A stretch of DNA of 64,000 nucleotides. Origin: Asterella californica (lineage: Eukaryota > Streptophyta > Marchantiopsida > Marchantiales > Aytoniaceae). Under the pieces are notes generated by a model that ran no database searches, was not told the DNA's origin, and worked only from the letters and a program-made list of their open reading frames with translations. Location of the stretch: assembly GCA_036924285.1 (NCBI GenBank), contig JAYKYS010000002.1, forward strand, positions 42,857,501 through 42,921,500, read 5' to 3'. Positions 35,179 through 46,461 of this stretch are shown piece by piece. The translations under genes were made by a program, and so were the position numbers. Every line of letters begins with the position of its first letter. The first letter of the stretch is position 1.

Positions 35179-38100
35179 ATCAACAATGATGCCACGTCCG
35201 TCACAAGAGAGCGGGATTTCCGGTTTCGGTCATCCTTTCTGGCTAGTGGACCCCAGAAACCTTCTGGATCCTCCGAAATTCCAAGCCTTGCTTCTGCCCG
35301 TTCCAAGACATTACAGAATTCCACTTTTCGTAATAAATGGCCCGTTCACATCTTCCATGTCGGGAAAGATTTCTTTTTCGGAGGATCCGGAGGTTTCTGA
35401 TTTGTCGACAAGTTTGGCTTATTGTGTATATTATTCTCTCTTGGTCAAATGCAGGGAAAGGGGCTTCTCCAAAACATCTGCCAAAACAGAGCAACCTTTT
35501 CATGTTAAGTACGTAGTAGTACTTTACATGAAAAGCTCACTCTGCGTGGTGAGCTGCGGCCGTGGCCGATGATCCGTACGTGGTGAGGTCTTCTTGTCTC
35601 TTTGCGGTCGTTTTATAGATTTGTTTTTCGTTTAAAACTAGAATAAAATACGTACAATTTTCTATACATTTTTGCGATTTCATTTTTGGTATTTAGTTCA
35701 CTAATAATTGCGTATTGAATGGGGAAATCTAGTCCATGACTGTCAATCTAAGAAATCAATAGATATTGGGTAAATTATCAGAATCCCAAAAGTAAGTTAA
35801 ATTATATGTTAATGCACATGATTTACTCCAATGAGTTTGAATAGCTTTGACATTCGTAAAACACTGGCAAAAGGTTTTTCGGCGACGGGAAGCGAACGTA
35901 AAACCACTAACAACAAACGTTAAGCAACGGACAGTGAAGAGTTTTAATATAGTCTTTTGTACGTGATTTACGCAGTGTAATACACTGGCAGGCGTGGGGT
36001 TATGCATCATAACCCACTCCCTCGAGCGATGGCTTAAGCAGCGTAACCCCACTGTGTGCAGTGCATTACTCTATACTTACCACCCGGAAATGTATGAGAT
36101 TTCCGTGTTCAACTCGTTCTGACGGAATACAATCAGAATACAGAATACTCCACTCAAGAGTTTACTGAATGAATAAATAGTATAGACAAGATGGTCTCTT
36201 TCCCACGGTGTTCGAGTCATCTAGAGAGTACCACAGCACTGTCCGTCAAGGAATTGTTTGCAACTTTGGAGTTTTACTGGTTCTTTTCTTTTGTATTTTA
36301 CAGTATATCAAACATGTAATGTAATATAATATAATATAAAGATATACTTGGAAAAAATAGAATGTTTTTTATTTGTGATTCTAGAAATATTATATATTTC
36401 TGAAAAATTATATATATTAATAAATGATTTATATATTTAGTATCATTAATCAACGATTGACTGTGATTAACTAGCAATCCTTAAATATTAATTTGTTCTA
36501 ACATATAATTTTTAAATATTATTCATTTTAAACTCAACCTTGGCTAAACCACTCTATATCATGGTGACGTAAAGGTCATCATTCGCGACCTCCACCTCGA
36601 GCATGACTTTATATATCATAAAGCATTCAGTCAAGTAGTATATACAGTACTTTCAGCACTCCCCAATCGTAAATATGCGAGAGTATCTAAATGAATAATA
36701 ACTGAAGAAACTTACTTCTACATCTTCCCAAACGGATGTTGGAACTTGGATTTCTCTCAAGTTTTCAATATTTCTGGAATGTCTCTTTATCAGTTGTGGC
36801 CGGTGTAAAAGATGATGTGTTCCCAAGCCGTCGAGAAGTGTGACTCACAACTCTGATCAAGGATCTCAAAATGGTGGATTGGGACAGTCGACCGTCTAAA
36901 GTCCCTTGCTCTTTGGGCGTTCTGCTGCCATGCTGTCAAAAGATACGTATATTTTTACTGAGCCACATGGCAGGTTGATATTAGAGAAGAACATTAGAGA
37001 ACATTAGAGAACATTTCATTCACACAGAAAACTTACAAAGTGTTATAAGCGTACTCAATCTTCTAACTAAGTGTAGTAAAAACACATAAATCTGTTTTGA
37101 AATGATTGAAGTTGGATTTAATTTGGTTAAACCCCGCTCCTGGTACAAAAAGCTATTGAAGAGAGTATTCTCGGAGATTCTTCAATGAATCTAAATTTGA
37201 AATCTGTTCCACGGAACTCCTCTTAGAACCTTGATCTTTACTCCACCTATATTCAGTCATATAATGAACAAATGTAACTTCTTTTTCTCAAATGCAGTAT
37301 TCTGTGAGACGAATATTTGGTACAAGACGCTCAGAAAACGATGCAGGAATGGTGTTAGGATTAGCTGGCGTTATCGTGTCATGTATCAGATAGGATCAGA
37401 AACGTTGGTTCATTCATGACTTTTTTCTAACTAGCTCTGATGCATGATCTGACTCTGATGATCTGACTTCACAATAGCTTAGGAATTGTCTTCAACATAA
37501 GATTTACTTCTGAGATCATCCCAAAAGGAGTTGTGATGTAAGAGCTATGGCTATTTGCATGCTTAAAGATTTTTGAAGTACAATTGTATATCGGAGTATT
37601 GCTTATCGACACTGTTGCAGTACAGACTTGTGTCTTATCACATTTTGTCTCGATTGTAACTCCTTTAGTGAATTTGTGCGTACAATTAGATAGAAACATG
37701 ACTTTTTCATGTTTTTCATCTTTCTTTCTAATAGCTTCTCACAACCCAACCTTTAACTTGTCTTGAAACTCATAACATATTATCTACCAACTTCAAGAAC
37801 ACCATCGCATCTATCAAATTGAAACATATCTGGTCTACGAATCTTTTGATATCATAGAAAGAAGTCGTTGTGCATAGATGAGAAATTTCAGAACCCTGTC
37901 ACTTCAGTCGTCAATAACTTGTGATCTACGGCTCACTTTCTCTCAAACTTTGAACACAAACGTCTCATCCACTCAGCAATAGCATGCTCTAGAAGATTTT
38001 ACTCAAATCTACTCTCAGTAAATCACCATATTTGATACGTCGAATCTAGAAAAATACTTATATGGAAGCTAAATTGCATTGCTTTCAATGATCCAAAATT

Positions 38101-39230
38101 GTGACAATTCGTCCAGAAGTACCTCAAACTCCACAATTCTTCAACCTATCTTTGTCTACTAGTATTCTCACTCTAGATTCCTTATCTCATGACGTTAGGG
38201 TTTACAAGCATAGTATGCATATAAACCCTTAATGCTTAATAACCTCATTCTTACATGCATCCTGGAGATGTCTCTACATATATGACTTTAACATCATGTG
38301 CAAATAAGTGATATTTATTTCATACTAAAAATAAATTTAAAAATTATAGAAAAAATTTATACTAGTTTCTTTAAATTTTTAACTATTATTATTTTCAAAA
38401 TTATATTTGTTATATATCTTTCTTATAATATAAATTTCATTATATATATTTGCTATACCCTGTAGATTATTGTAATATTCTTTGAGATCTATATTTATCA
38501 TATCATGTTTAGCATATTCTATCATCTATCCTATTGCCAAATGATATGGTTGATGAATTAAGCAATATTGGTTTGTTGACATAGTTAAATGTGAACTCCT
38601 ATAAATTTGTTTAAAACGTCAACAAACTAATATAAGTTAGATATATTTTTGCAACTGTATATATAAAACTTATAACTTAGAATGGCATCAACATTTTTCT
38701 TATGATATTTTTGTTTCCATTTCAGGTGAACAAGTTTCCAAAATATTCAAACTATTATCTCACATTTGAATGTTATGAAATTAAAATTAAAGTTATACAT
38801 AATTAATATAAATATATATAAACTAAAACATCAAATAAGAGATTGAACCTCATTATTTTCATTAGTTATTATTCATTTGATGTATAATACTTCATATATA
38901 TTATAATATGAATAGAAGTTTTTATCACACCTTGCTTAGTTATTAATAATTAAATAGTATTTTATCTATATAATTATTTATGGATCTTTATTAGTTCACA
39001 CATGTTTTCATACGTTACTTTTCGTGACATCCTCTAGAAATACATACACTGAATACAAAAGTACTTTAACAAGTATTATCATCTTACTACGCATTGGACA
39101 AGTGTAGACACGATCTATCACAAAAACCTAGATTATGTGCCAAGAAAAAACATAACCCTAAAGTTGAGTTATGCCAAGCATAGACATGACAATAACATAA
39201 AGGAGCATAGTCACTTTTCCACGTACACTT
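35179..39230. other. Gene-free AT-rich sequence
   Basis: No gene is supported. One hairpin with 17-base arms and a single mismatch lies at 35496-35512/35519-35535. From about 38300 to 39000 the sequence is extremely AT-rich. Confidence 0.5.
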
Positions 39231-39330
39231 CTTTGCATATTCACCTCTTCCAAGTTCGGAAGAGAGGAATATGCAAAGAGAATTAATTTATATCCTAACT
39301 TTTTCTTTGGAAGGTTTAGTTATAAATTAA
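39231..39330. repeat. Two-hairpin family member, reversed order, both palindromes near-complete
   Basis: The type 2 palindrome comes first: arms 39231-39251 and 39258-39278, 21 bases each with two mismatches, left arm CTTTGCATATTCACCTC then TTCC. The type 1 palindrome follows at about 39281-39330 (TTAATTTATATCCTAAC, then GGTTTAGTTATAAATTAA). Because each half is itself a palindrome, the reversed order shows that the member is inserted in the opposite orientation to those at 18.8 and 22.5 kb. Confidence 0.8.
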
Positions 39331-39469
39331 AATTTGCAAGATCAAAAATACTCTATTCGTGTAAGTGACAGCTATTTATACCAAAAGAAGTTTCTGTTCC
39401 AATGACTCGCTTATGGGTTTAACTCACGAGAAAGTACCAAGTGTAATAACGGTGCCCAAGTGAGATCTA

Positions 39470-39523
39470 AATTTATAGTGAAGTGATCTTTCATAGAAAT
39501 CAAAGACCACTTCACTATAAATT
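39470..39523. repeat. Perfect 16-bp hairpin
   Basis: Arms 39470-39485 and 39508-39523 (AATTTATAGTGAAGTG and its complement) enclose a 22-base loop. It is about 140 bases from the palindromes at 39231-39330 but differs in sequence. Confidence 0.85.
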
Positions 39524-40069
39524 GCTATTTTCCCGTGACTCTGTGCTTTCTGCTTTCTCCGCATGTATTTTTCACTCATTTTTTTTAAGGCTGCTGTAAG
39601 TCTTAAATACATGATTATTTTTTGCTTGTTTGAATTTTTGTTTTTTTCTCACACTGCATTTTTCACTCATCTGTATTTTAAGGCTGCTGTAAACCAATCC
39701 AAACTTGATTATTTTTTGCCTGTGTGAATTTTTGTTTTTTTCCTCTATTTTCTCGTTTGTGCACTTTGGATGCTTATTCAGTTGGCACCAACGTGACACT
39801 TACGTGACAAGTCTAAGTGTAACCTCATTCTACAAATAAAAGTACAAATGTACACCAACTTCACCTCTCAACCAAATTGGAGGTCTATATTTGTAGAGTA
39901 CCGTTAAATATATAAGTTCTCCTTTACTCTCCGTCTTCTAAGTAATGATCGGAGTAGAAACCAGAAAACTATAAGAAAGAGTCATTTAGCAAACAACATC
40001 ATGATCTTTGATTGAGGTCATTCCTTTTGATAACTTTGATAACATTCCATATGCATATGGAGGTCAAAA
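39524..40069. repeat. Short direct repeat in a gene-free stretch
   Basis: A block containing ATGTATTTTTCACTCAT-like sequence, then AAGGCTGCTGTAA, TGATTATTTTTTGCYTG and TGAATTTTTGTTTTTTTC, occurs at about 39563-39650 and again at about 39655-39740. No gene is seen. Confidence 0.6.
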
Positions 40070-40445
40070 TCAAACCCATTGGAAACTTTCATTGTTGAGG
40101 GTAAACATGCAATAACATGCAACGGTTTTTCAACTTCACCTAGAGATCCAGTCTGGAAGTACAAGTATGAAGATGTGAACCCCAGATCTTTTGTTGCCAT
40201 GAAGCTAATGTAACCAACTCTTCTAACTTCATTCACGCACCGGAAACTGTATTAGAGAAGCTTAAGCCTAATGGTTCTGTTAGTTTTAGATTTCTTTATT
40301 AATTTACTTCAAATCCAAATATTCCTCTCAATACAAACTCATTATTGATGATTGAAGATGAGGATTTGAACCTCAGATCTCTTGAACTCCATGAAGCTGA
40401 AGATCTTAAGTCATACTACGCACCATAGCTTATATGTACACACAT
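40070..40445 (-). repeat. Two tRNA-like (possible SINE) fragments
   Basis: Two related segments on the minus strand (about 40243-40160 and 40428-40357) each begin GGTGCGT, then AGCTTCATGG, which resembles an A-box, then AGATCTGRGGTTCA. In the second copy GAGGTTCAAATCCTC forms a tRNA T-arm and matches the pol III B-box. Neither folds into a full cloverleaf, so these look like tRNA-derived SINE heads or old tRNA pseudogenes. Confidence 0.35.
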
Positions 40446-41658
40446 AAAGATTTTCATTTCAATCATACTCAAGATTCCACATGATTTTCTCTTTTGCAAT
40501 TCTCATCTAGCCCCAAATTGCATAACTTCATCATCAGGATCCTATTTTCACTACTTCAAGTCCTATTTTGCTCAAGTCAATGAGTCTACGACATGATAAA
40601 GGTAGATTTCTGTTTCCAGAAAGTTCCATCTTTTAAGCTCAGACTCAGCCTATCTAGGTCGTAGCTTAACCTCAAACTTAGCTTACCTGAGATGCAATTT
40701 ACCAAGCAAGGGATTAACTTGTTCTACATTCTCGCATGCTAATCTTTCATACTACGAAACCATCCAAAACATGGCAACAGTTATATATGTTAGCAAACTC
40801 TCTAGTGTTCCATCAAATCCAGTGACTTATTGTCGCATGGCAGCTAGGAATCCATCTTGGTTCAATCACGAACAGACAAGATTGAGAGCTTGGAGATACC
40901 TAGGTTCAAGCGTTTGTTCTGAGGATACCTAATACTACTAATGTAGAAAAATATTCAAAAATGTTTCTCCTAAAATGAGCTAAAGATGTAATTATTTTTC
41001 ATATCTTAGTCTATTCTAATGTATACGGAGACGTATCACGCTAATTATTGAAGATATGTTTTAACCAAAGAAATCTCAAACGCATAACAAATTGTTTTAT
41101 TTTTATTCTAAGGAATACAAAATTTTGTAATAGTTAAAGAATACTATGATTATTGGAAGAACAATTAGGGAATGTCCATTGTATGTGAGTCTCCAAGTCT
41201 TGGTTCCTTTTAAAGATACTATCTACTACAAGAGGTTCTTGCGGATGCAGAGAACTACAACGGGATTGGGCAGTTCGAGTATTAGGGTTATGGTAGAACA
41301 TCTATGTTGTTAGTACATATTTGAAGCTTAAACCTACTTTTTGTTCTTGTTGTACATAGGTTTTAGCAATTTTAGCCCTTTCGCTGCATTGCTTTATGAA
41401 AAACACACATATTACATATTTTATATTTTGAATATTATAAAAGGTGTATATTGTGGATATCAAACATTCAAACATATCAAACATATATGAAAATTTTACA
41501 ATGTACATACTTCCATTTTGTTTACTTTGGTATTTAAAATCATTATATGATGCGTGTTATCAGTAATCCTAATCACTCAAGTATTGTACTTACAAGTGGA
41601 GTATTGTATCCGAAATTTCCACCATTCCTCAAGATCTCTTGATGCCTCTCGTGCACCA
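40446..41658. other. Gene-free stretch
   Basis: No gene. The 33-bp repeat motif of 30642 recurs in inverse orientation near 40650-40690 (GCTTAACCTCAAACTTAGC, then TTACCTGAG). Confidence 0.45.
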
Positions 41659-41760
41659 TGCATATTCACCTCATGTACACTTAGAAAACCGGATGGTTTT
41701 CATTAATTTATTTCTTAATCTTTCTCGAAATGGTTGGAAGGATAAAGGTATAAATTAATG
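41659..41760. repeat. Two-hairpin family member, reversed order
   Basis: A type 2 half (TGCATATTCACCTCATGTAC) precedes a small hairpin (AAAACC-GGAT-GGTTTT, 41695-41710) and then a decayed type 1 palindrome at 41701-41760, with outer arms CATTAATTTA and TAAATTAATG. The core motif occurs near 41816-41850 on the minus strand. Confidence 0.6.
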
Positions 41761-42790
41761 TGTAATGAAATTACTTTACTTTCTTCACTTGATCTCTGAA
41801 TTATACTTCTAGAGCACGAGAGTAAGCGTTTTACTTATGGATTCGGTTAAAATGTGTTGACAACTCGGGCTGCTTAACACTTAATAGTTATAGAAAATTT
41901 TGATCTTTAAAAGGATCTTAGAACAACATTTCTACATAACATTTGTGTGTTTATTGATAACAGAAAACGGAGTTCGAAGGACAAGGCCGTGGGGAAGGAT
42001 ATTAAGTTATCTTCTATATTCGTCTACTTTGAGACACATGAACTCCATGTCATACAAAACCACGAGTTTAGTCTCACTCCGCTTTTCGAAAAAGGAAAAA
42101 AACAAGGAAAACAAAAGAACAAAAAGAAAGGAGTCCCACTATGCTTTTTGATGCATAATCTCGTATCCCACTTCAATGTTGGAAGTAATTTTATAAACTC
42201 ATTTAAATGTCATTTCCAGGCAGAAGTGTGATGGTAGTATATCACGGAATGGACCAACCCTCTCGATTTCATTACGGTATCTTGAACATGATAGTGGGAG
42301 AAAAACGAGGTCACTTTCTTATGGAACTGTAGCTCGACTCACACAAATAAGTCGGAATATGAACATGGGAGCCAGCATAAGACAGTCATCATGATGTGTT
42401 AGCTATGACCGTTTTCGGGTTTCTCTTCTCAGCTTAAAAGAGAATGATAGCTTAACTACCACGTTATACTCTCTGGTCTGTGTCTGTAGAGTGGCCTCGA
42501 ACGGCAGCGGCGTGAGGTGAGCAAAAAAGATCGTTCTTACAGGGGAGCTGTGGCTTTCTGGAGCCAACTGTAGAGCAGATTCAGATATGATAGTTCGTGT
42601 CAGAAGGCAAGTGAGGTACGTGCTTGTCTGTTTGCCTGTCAAACCTTCCGACAATTTCAGTGCTGTACAGTACCGGTATTATTAGGTGTGAGGGCGAGTG
42701 TTGTGAATCGTGACACCTTGTGTTCGACATTCAGCTTCAGAAATCATCAGCACTCTGAAATCGAAATTCAGGGATGCATGTTTTGTTTTT
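41761..42790. other. Gene-free stretch
   Basis: The Lys-rich frames at 41900-42231 come from an A-rich tract and have no other support. Nothing else is recognised. Confidence 0.45.
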
Positions 42791-42960
42791 CCTTGCATAT
42801 TCAGATAAGGGTTAGGTGATAAATCAGACTTTAAATAAAATTTAAGTTTTTAATTTAAGAAATTTAAGTTGTTAATTTAAATTTTACAAAATAAGAAATT
42901 AGTTTTATGGTTCCTGGAACGCTCTTTAATGCACATGTCTTATAGGTTTTTTTCGCAAGT
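42791..42960. repeat. Two-hairpin family member, collapsed
   Basis: CCTTGCATATTCAG (type 2 half) is joined directly to AAGGGTTAGGTGATAAAT (type 1 half), as if the centres were deleted. The core motif follows at 42904-42955 on the minus strand: AAACCTATAAG, then GTTCCAGGAACCATAAAA. Confidence 0.6.
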
Positions 42961-45099
42961 TCTGATATGTACTATGTATATAAGTTACTAGATGTAGCTA
43001 ATCTCTTCATGCTTGTCGTCTTCCTTGCATGCATTTTTAGTAGACCAGAGACTATTTCTGATGGAGCTATTGCTCAAGGAGCTCCAGATATCTTTTCCCT
43101 CTTGAGAATCCGAGAGGAGAAGGATAGTAGTTACTTTCGATTTGTTTGGTATTTTGCCCGGAAGTAGAAAGTGGGTGCCAGTTTCCAAAGACAGAGGTTT
43201 CGAATATGATAAATAGTTCAGTGCACACCAAAAGTGTCTGGAACTGCAACTATTATCTAGGGTACATTTATTTCTAAACATAAAAAGATAAAGTAATGTT
43301 TGATGATAAATTCTTATATAGTGAAAAAGAAAATAGAGAAAGATGACAATGAGCCAGCGTTGAGAGATCAGTGCCACCTCCTTGATCAAGTCAATGCTCA
43401 AGCTGTCATGCTTCATCTAACACAAGCACAAGTACTTAGTTATGATCAGTATCATGTGTGTCTTTTCCCCGTTCCCCGTCTTTTCATGGTGTGCTTTCTT
43501 CTTTTATGGGATTGGGTATTTTTCGCACGATAAACAGATGAAGCTTCAAGATCTTGAAGCCACGAAATCTGATTATATTCCTTTGATTTATAGAATACTA
43601 TTCCAAAGCTATTCTTTAGAGATGTGGAAAGAAAGTATGGATGGGAAGAATCATGATCCGCTTATAGTCTATAATAGTTCGTACCTGTTGGTTGTTATCT
43701 TATCTCTTCGAGTTTATTCGATGCAAGGGAGAAGAATAACAAAACTAGAAGTTTGTGGATGAACATTAAACTAATGTATAGTAAAGTTCGAGGGGTACAC
43801 ACTAGATCTGGTAGATATTTCACCAAGTTTGACTTGTATGTCCGTCTGTGAGTTAGGAAGTCAAACTTTCGCGAAAGCGAGTGAGCATGCAAAGTTGTAG
43901 CATGCTTTCCGTTCATTCATGGAATAAAAATGATCGAGCGCAGAGGTTGTGGTCAAGACTGCCATCCCATCATGTGATAAGGCTTGAGAGAGAAGGCAGC
44001 TTGCAACTGTTTCGTGTGATGTAGTTAGCAACTTGGAGCCAAAGAGTCATAGTCATACAATATTATCGTAGACACAAAGATGAGTCAGATGTGATCTTGT
44101 CAAGGTGCTAATCTGAATCTACACGATGCTCATTGATATTTTCTATCTTCTGTTTGCTGTATGTCAAGTTCTCAACCCATCAAGTGATTCTTCCCACATA
44201 AGAGAGTTCAGGCTGACGATACTACTATCTTCATTTTTTTTTGCATTTCTTACTACATCCTTGTGTATTTCCCTTGGATGCAATGGATGTAGTTTTCACC
44301 GCCCATATAATATTGTAATTCTAATCTATCTATAATTCTGAATCCACATTTTGTTTCTAAGATCATTGAGTTTATATTTTTCTTATCAATATTTTCCATT
44401 TACCTTCACACAATAATCCCACTTGCCCAAAGCGCAGGTTGATGAGGTAGGACTTTTGTATGACCACCATGACTTCATATACAGTTTTCCAAGTTAAGAG
44501 CAAGTTCTCCAAGTATATGGCGCGATCTTGGTTGTTGGGCTATATATGATTAGTGGTTGAAGAAGTCAGCTGCAAATCGACATCGATGTAGTGTTGTCTC
44601 CTTGGTTTTAGTGCGGAGTTTTCTTGATGTGGTGTTTCAAAGCAAGCATGGAATGGATTTTTTTGCAGTAGGCATGCAATTGCCACTGGATAGTGTGGAT
44701 GTGTAGAACGAATGATCACTTTTCTCTTTATATCATGGGTTTCTTAATGATATTTTCCATGAAGAACAAACTCCGAATAGCCGTTGTGCTACTTACAGTG
44801 ATGGGAGTGAAAGATGCTGAAAATTTAAGAATGAACTTATCGTCTTCTTGTGCTATATCTTAATGCCAAGATTTATACTCAAAAATATCTATACGATCAG
44901 GGATGATGATACTCTTTATCATTCTTGCACAAATTATTGGATTATCTTTTGATATTTTATTAGTGGAGCTCTTTATCGTATTATCATTTGCTTGACGTGT
45001 CCAAGCGAGCACCGCGCTTTTGACTGTAGAAGAAGCCATGACTATGGTCATCACGCACATATACACAAGTGCTACCAAGTTTAATCAAAGATAATCTTG
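42961..45099. other. Gene-free stretch
   Basis: Frames at 42988-43416 (minus) and 43442-43762 (plus) overlap other-strand frames and have no recognised motif. I call no gene. Confidence 0.45.
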
Positions 45100-46461
45100 G
45101 TTTATTTACACCTCAACTTGTATATAAACAGATTTTACAACAAAATTGCAGAGTTTAAGATTTTCTCCCAAACACTCGGAATAAAATTTACTCACTTTTG
45201 TCAAAAAGATCATGAAAAATACTTCCAAATGATACTTCACGGTCTCAAACCGACTCTCCTAGACCAAGATAAATCCGTCCTAAGTTGTGAGGTGACACAT
45301 ATCACTTCTTTCTTCACGGATAGTTTCCACTCCGCTGATCCAACTCTTGAATTCTTGGTGGCACTAGAAAGCCTACACTCCCAGCTTTCCAACGATATTA
45401 AGATATGTGTAACCGAGCTATGTAGCCTTAACTGCACTCTGTGAAAAACTCTGAAATTTTCTTTTTCCAATCGTGCAAAAATTGAAAAAAGTTTTTTTTG
45501 TGAAACAAGAAGTGATACTGGTATCATTTCTCAATTCTTTAACTTTCAGTTTTGCTAAAAGAAGTGATACATGTATTACTTTCTTGGTCACTTCTCTCTT
45601 TGCTCTTTTGTCACTTAGAGCTGAAATCAGTCTCACAACTTCTTAAGGTCATCTTCTATGTTGATATGAAAGTTTCAGTTTATTTAGGAAAAACCAAAAG
45701 GTGATAGTTTGTATGACTAAAATGTTAATAACAAAAAATTCTGTAGACTTTGAGACATCAGACCTCCCAACTCAATCCGCCAATAGTGCTCTTACTTTGA
45801 ACACAAAAAACTCTATTAGGCCCTCCAATCCTACCTAGAGAAATTTTCAAGTCAAAATCTCGAACCAACTATTTGATATAGATAAAATCCTAATATGTGC
45901 TAACTTGAAGACTTTACAGACGCGACTTTATTTAGTGCAAGATGCGAAAACTTATTTGACCATCCAAGATGAAATTTTCCAGAGGTCTTATTGACAAAAC
46001 ATCTCTCAATCCTGAAAACGTATCCTCAACTCTAGAGATAGCCAATCTCTTATCATTATCAAAGTTTGCAAGACTCGTAATGTCACATCCAATCTCTTCA
46101 ACTCAATCCAATCTCTTCAACTTCTCTTGTATTAATCCACCTAGTGTTTTAATTCTGTAGTGCTCTCAAAGATCACTCCTACCTGGCCAGATGATGGACA
46201 ACGTCAACTCTACGGATGATGGACAACGTAAATTGTTGAATGAAATCAGATGTTGTGGAATGGTGACTCGAGTGGATTCAGTAGAATGATCAGCATAGAA
46301 CCTAATGGTTTGCAGTTCAGCTCACTGAGCCTTGTTGAGTGGAGACAATGAGGTTCCAGAAGAAAAAGCCTCTGGCTGAGGAGCTGTATCTGAACAGATT
46401 CTTCATCCTATTCAAGTGATTTTGTCTTAGAAGATTATGCCTCCATCTGAGATACGAACAA
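45100..46461. other. LTR-like non-coding debris
   Basis: Contains phrases typical of plant LTRs (GGCACTAGAAAGCCTACACT, then AGCTTTCCAACGATAT near 45361-45400) but no sustained reading frame. Its last 350 bases (46112-46461) recur at 51709-52059. The element type and ends could not be fixed. Confidence 0.35.
46112..46461. repeat. 350-bp direct repeat, copy A
   Basis: Matches 51709-52059 over its whole length with only scattered substitutions. Shared landmarks are TCTCTTCAACTTCTCTTG at the start, CCTGGCCAGATGATGG, and TACGAACAA at the end. Confidence 0.85.

Noticed and set aside
41900..42231. Overlapping Lys-rich + strand frames
   Set aside because: Produced by an A-rich tract; no other coding evidence.
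14995..42960. CRISPR array
   Set aside because: The repeats are irregularly spaced, palindromic, of varied length and in a eukaryotic nuclear context; no cas genes.
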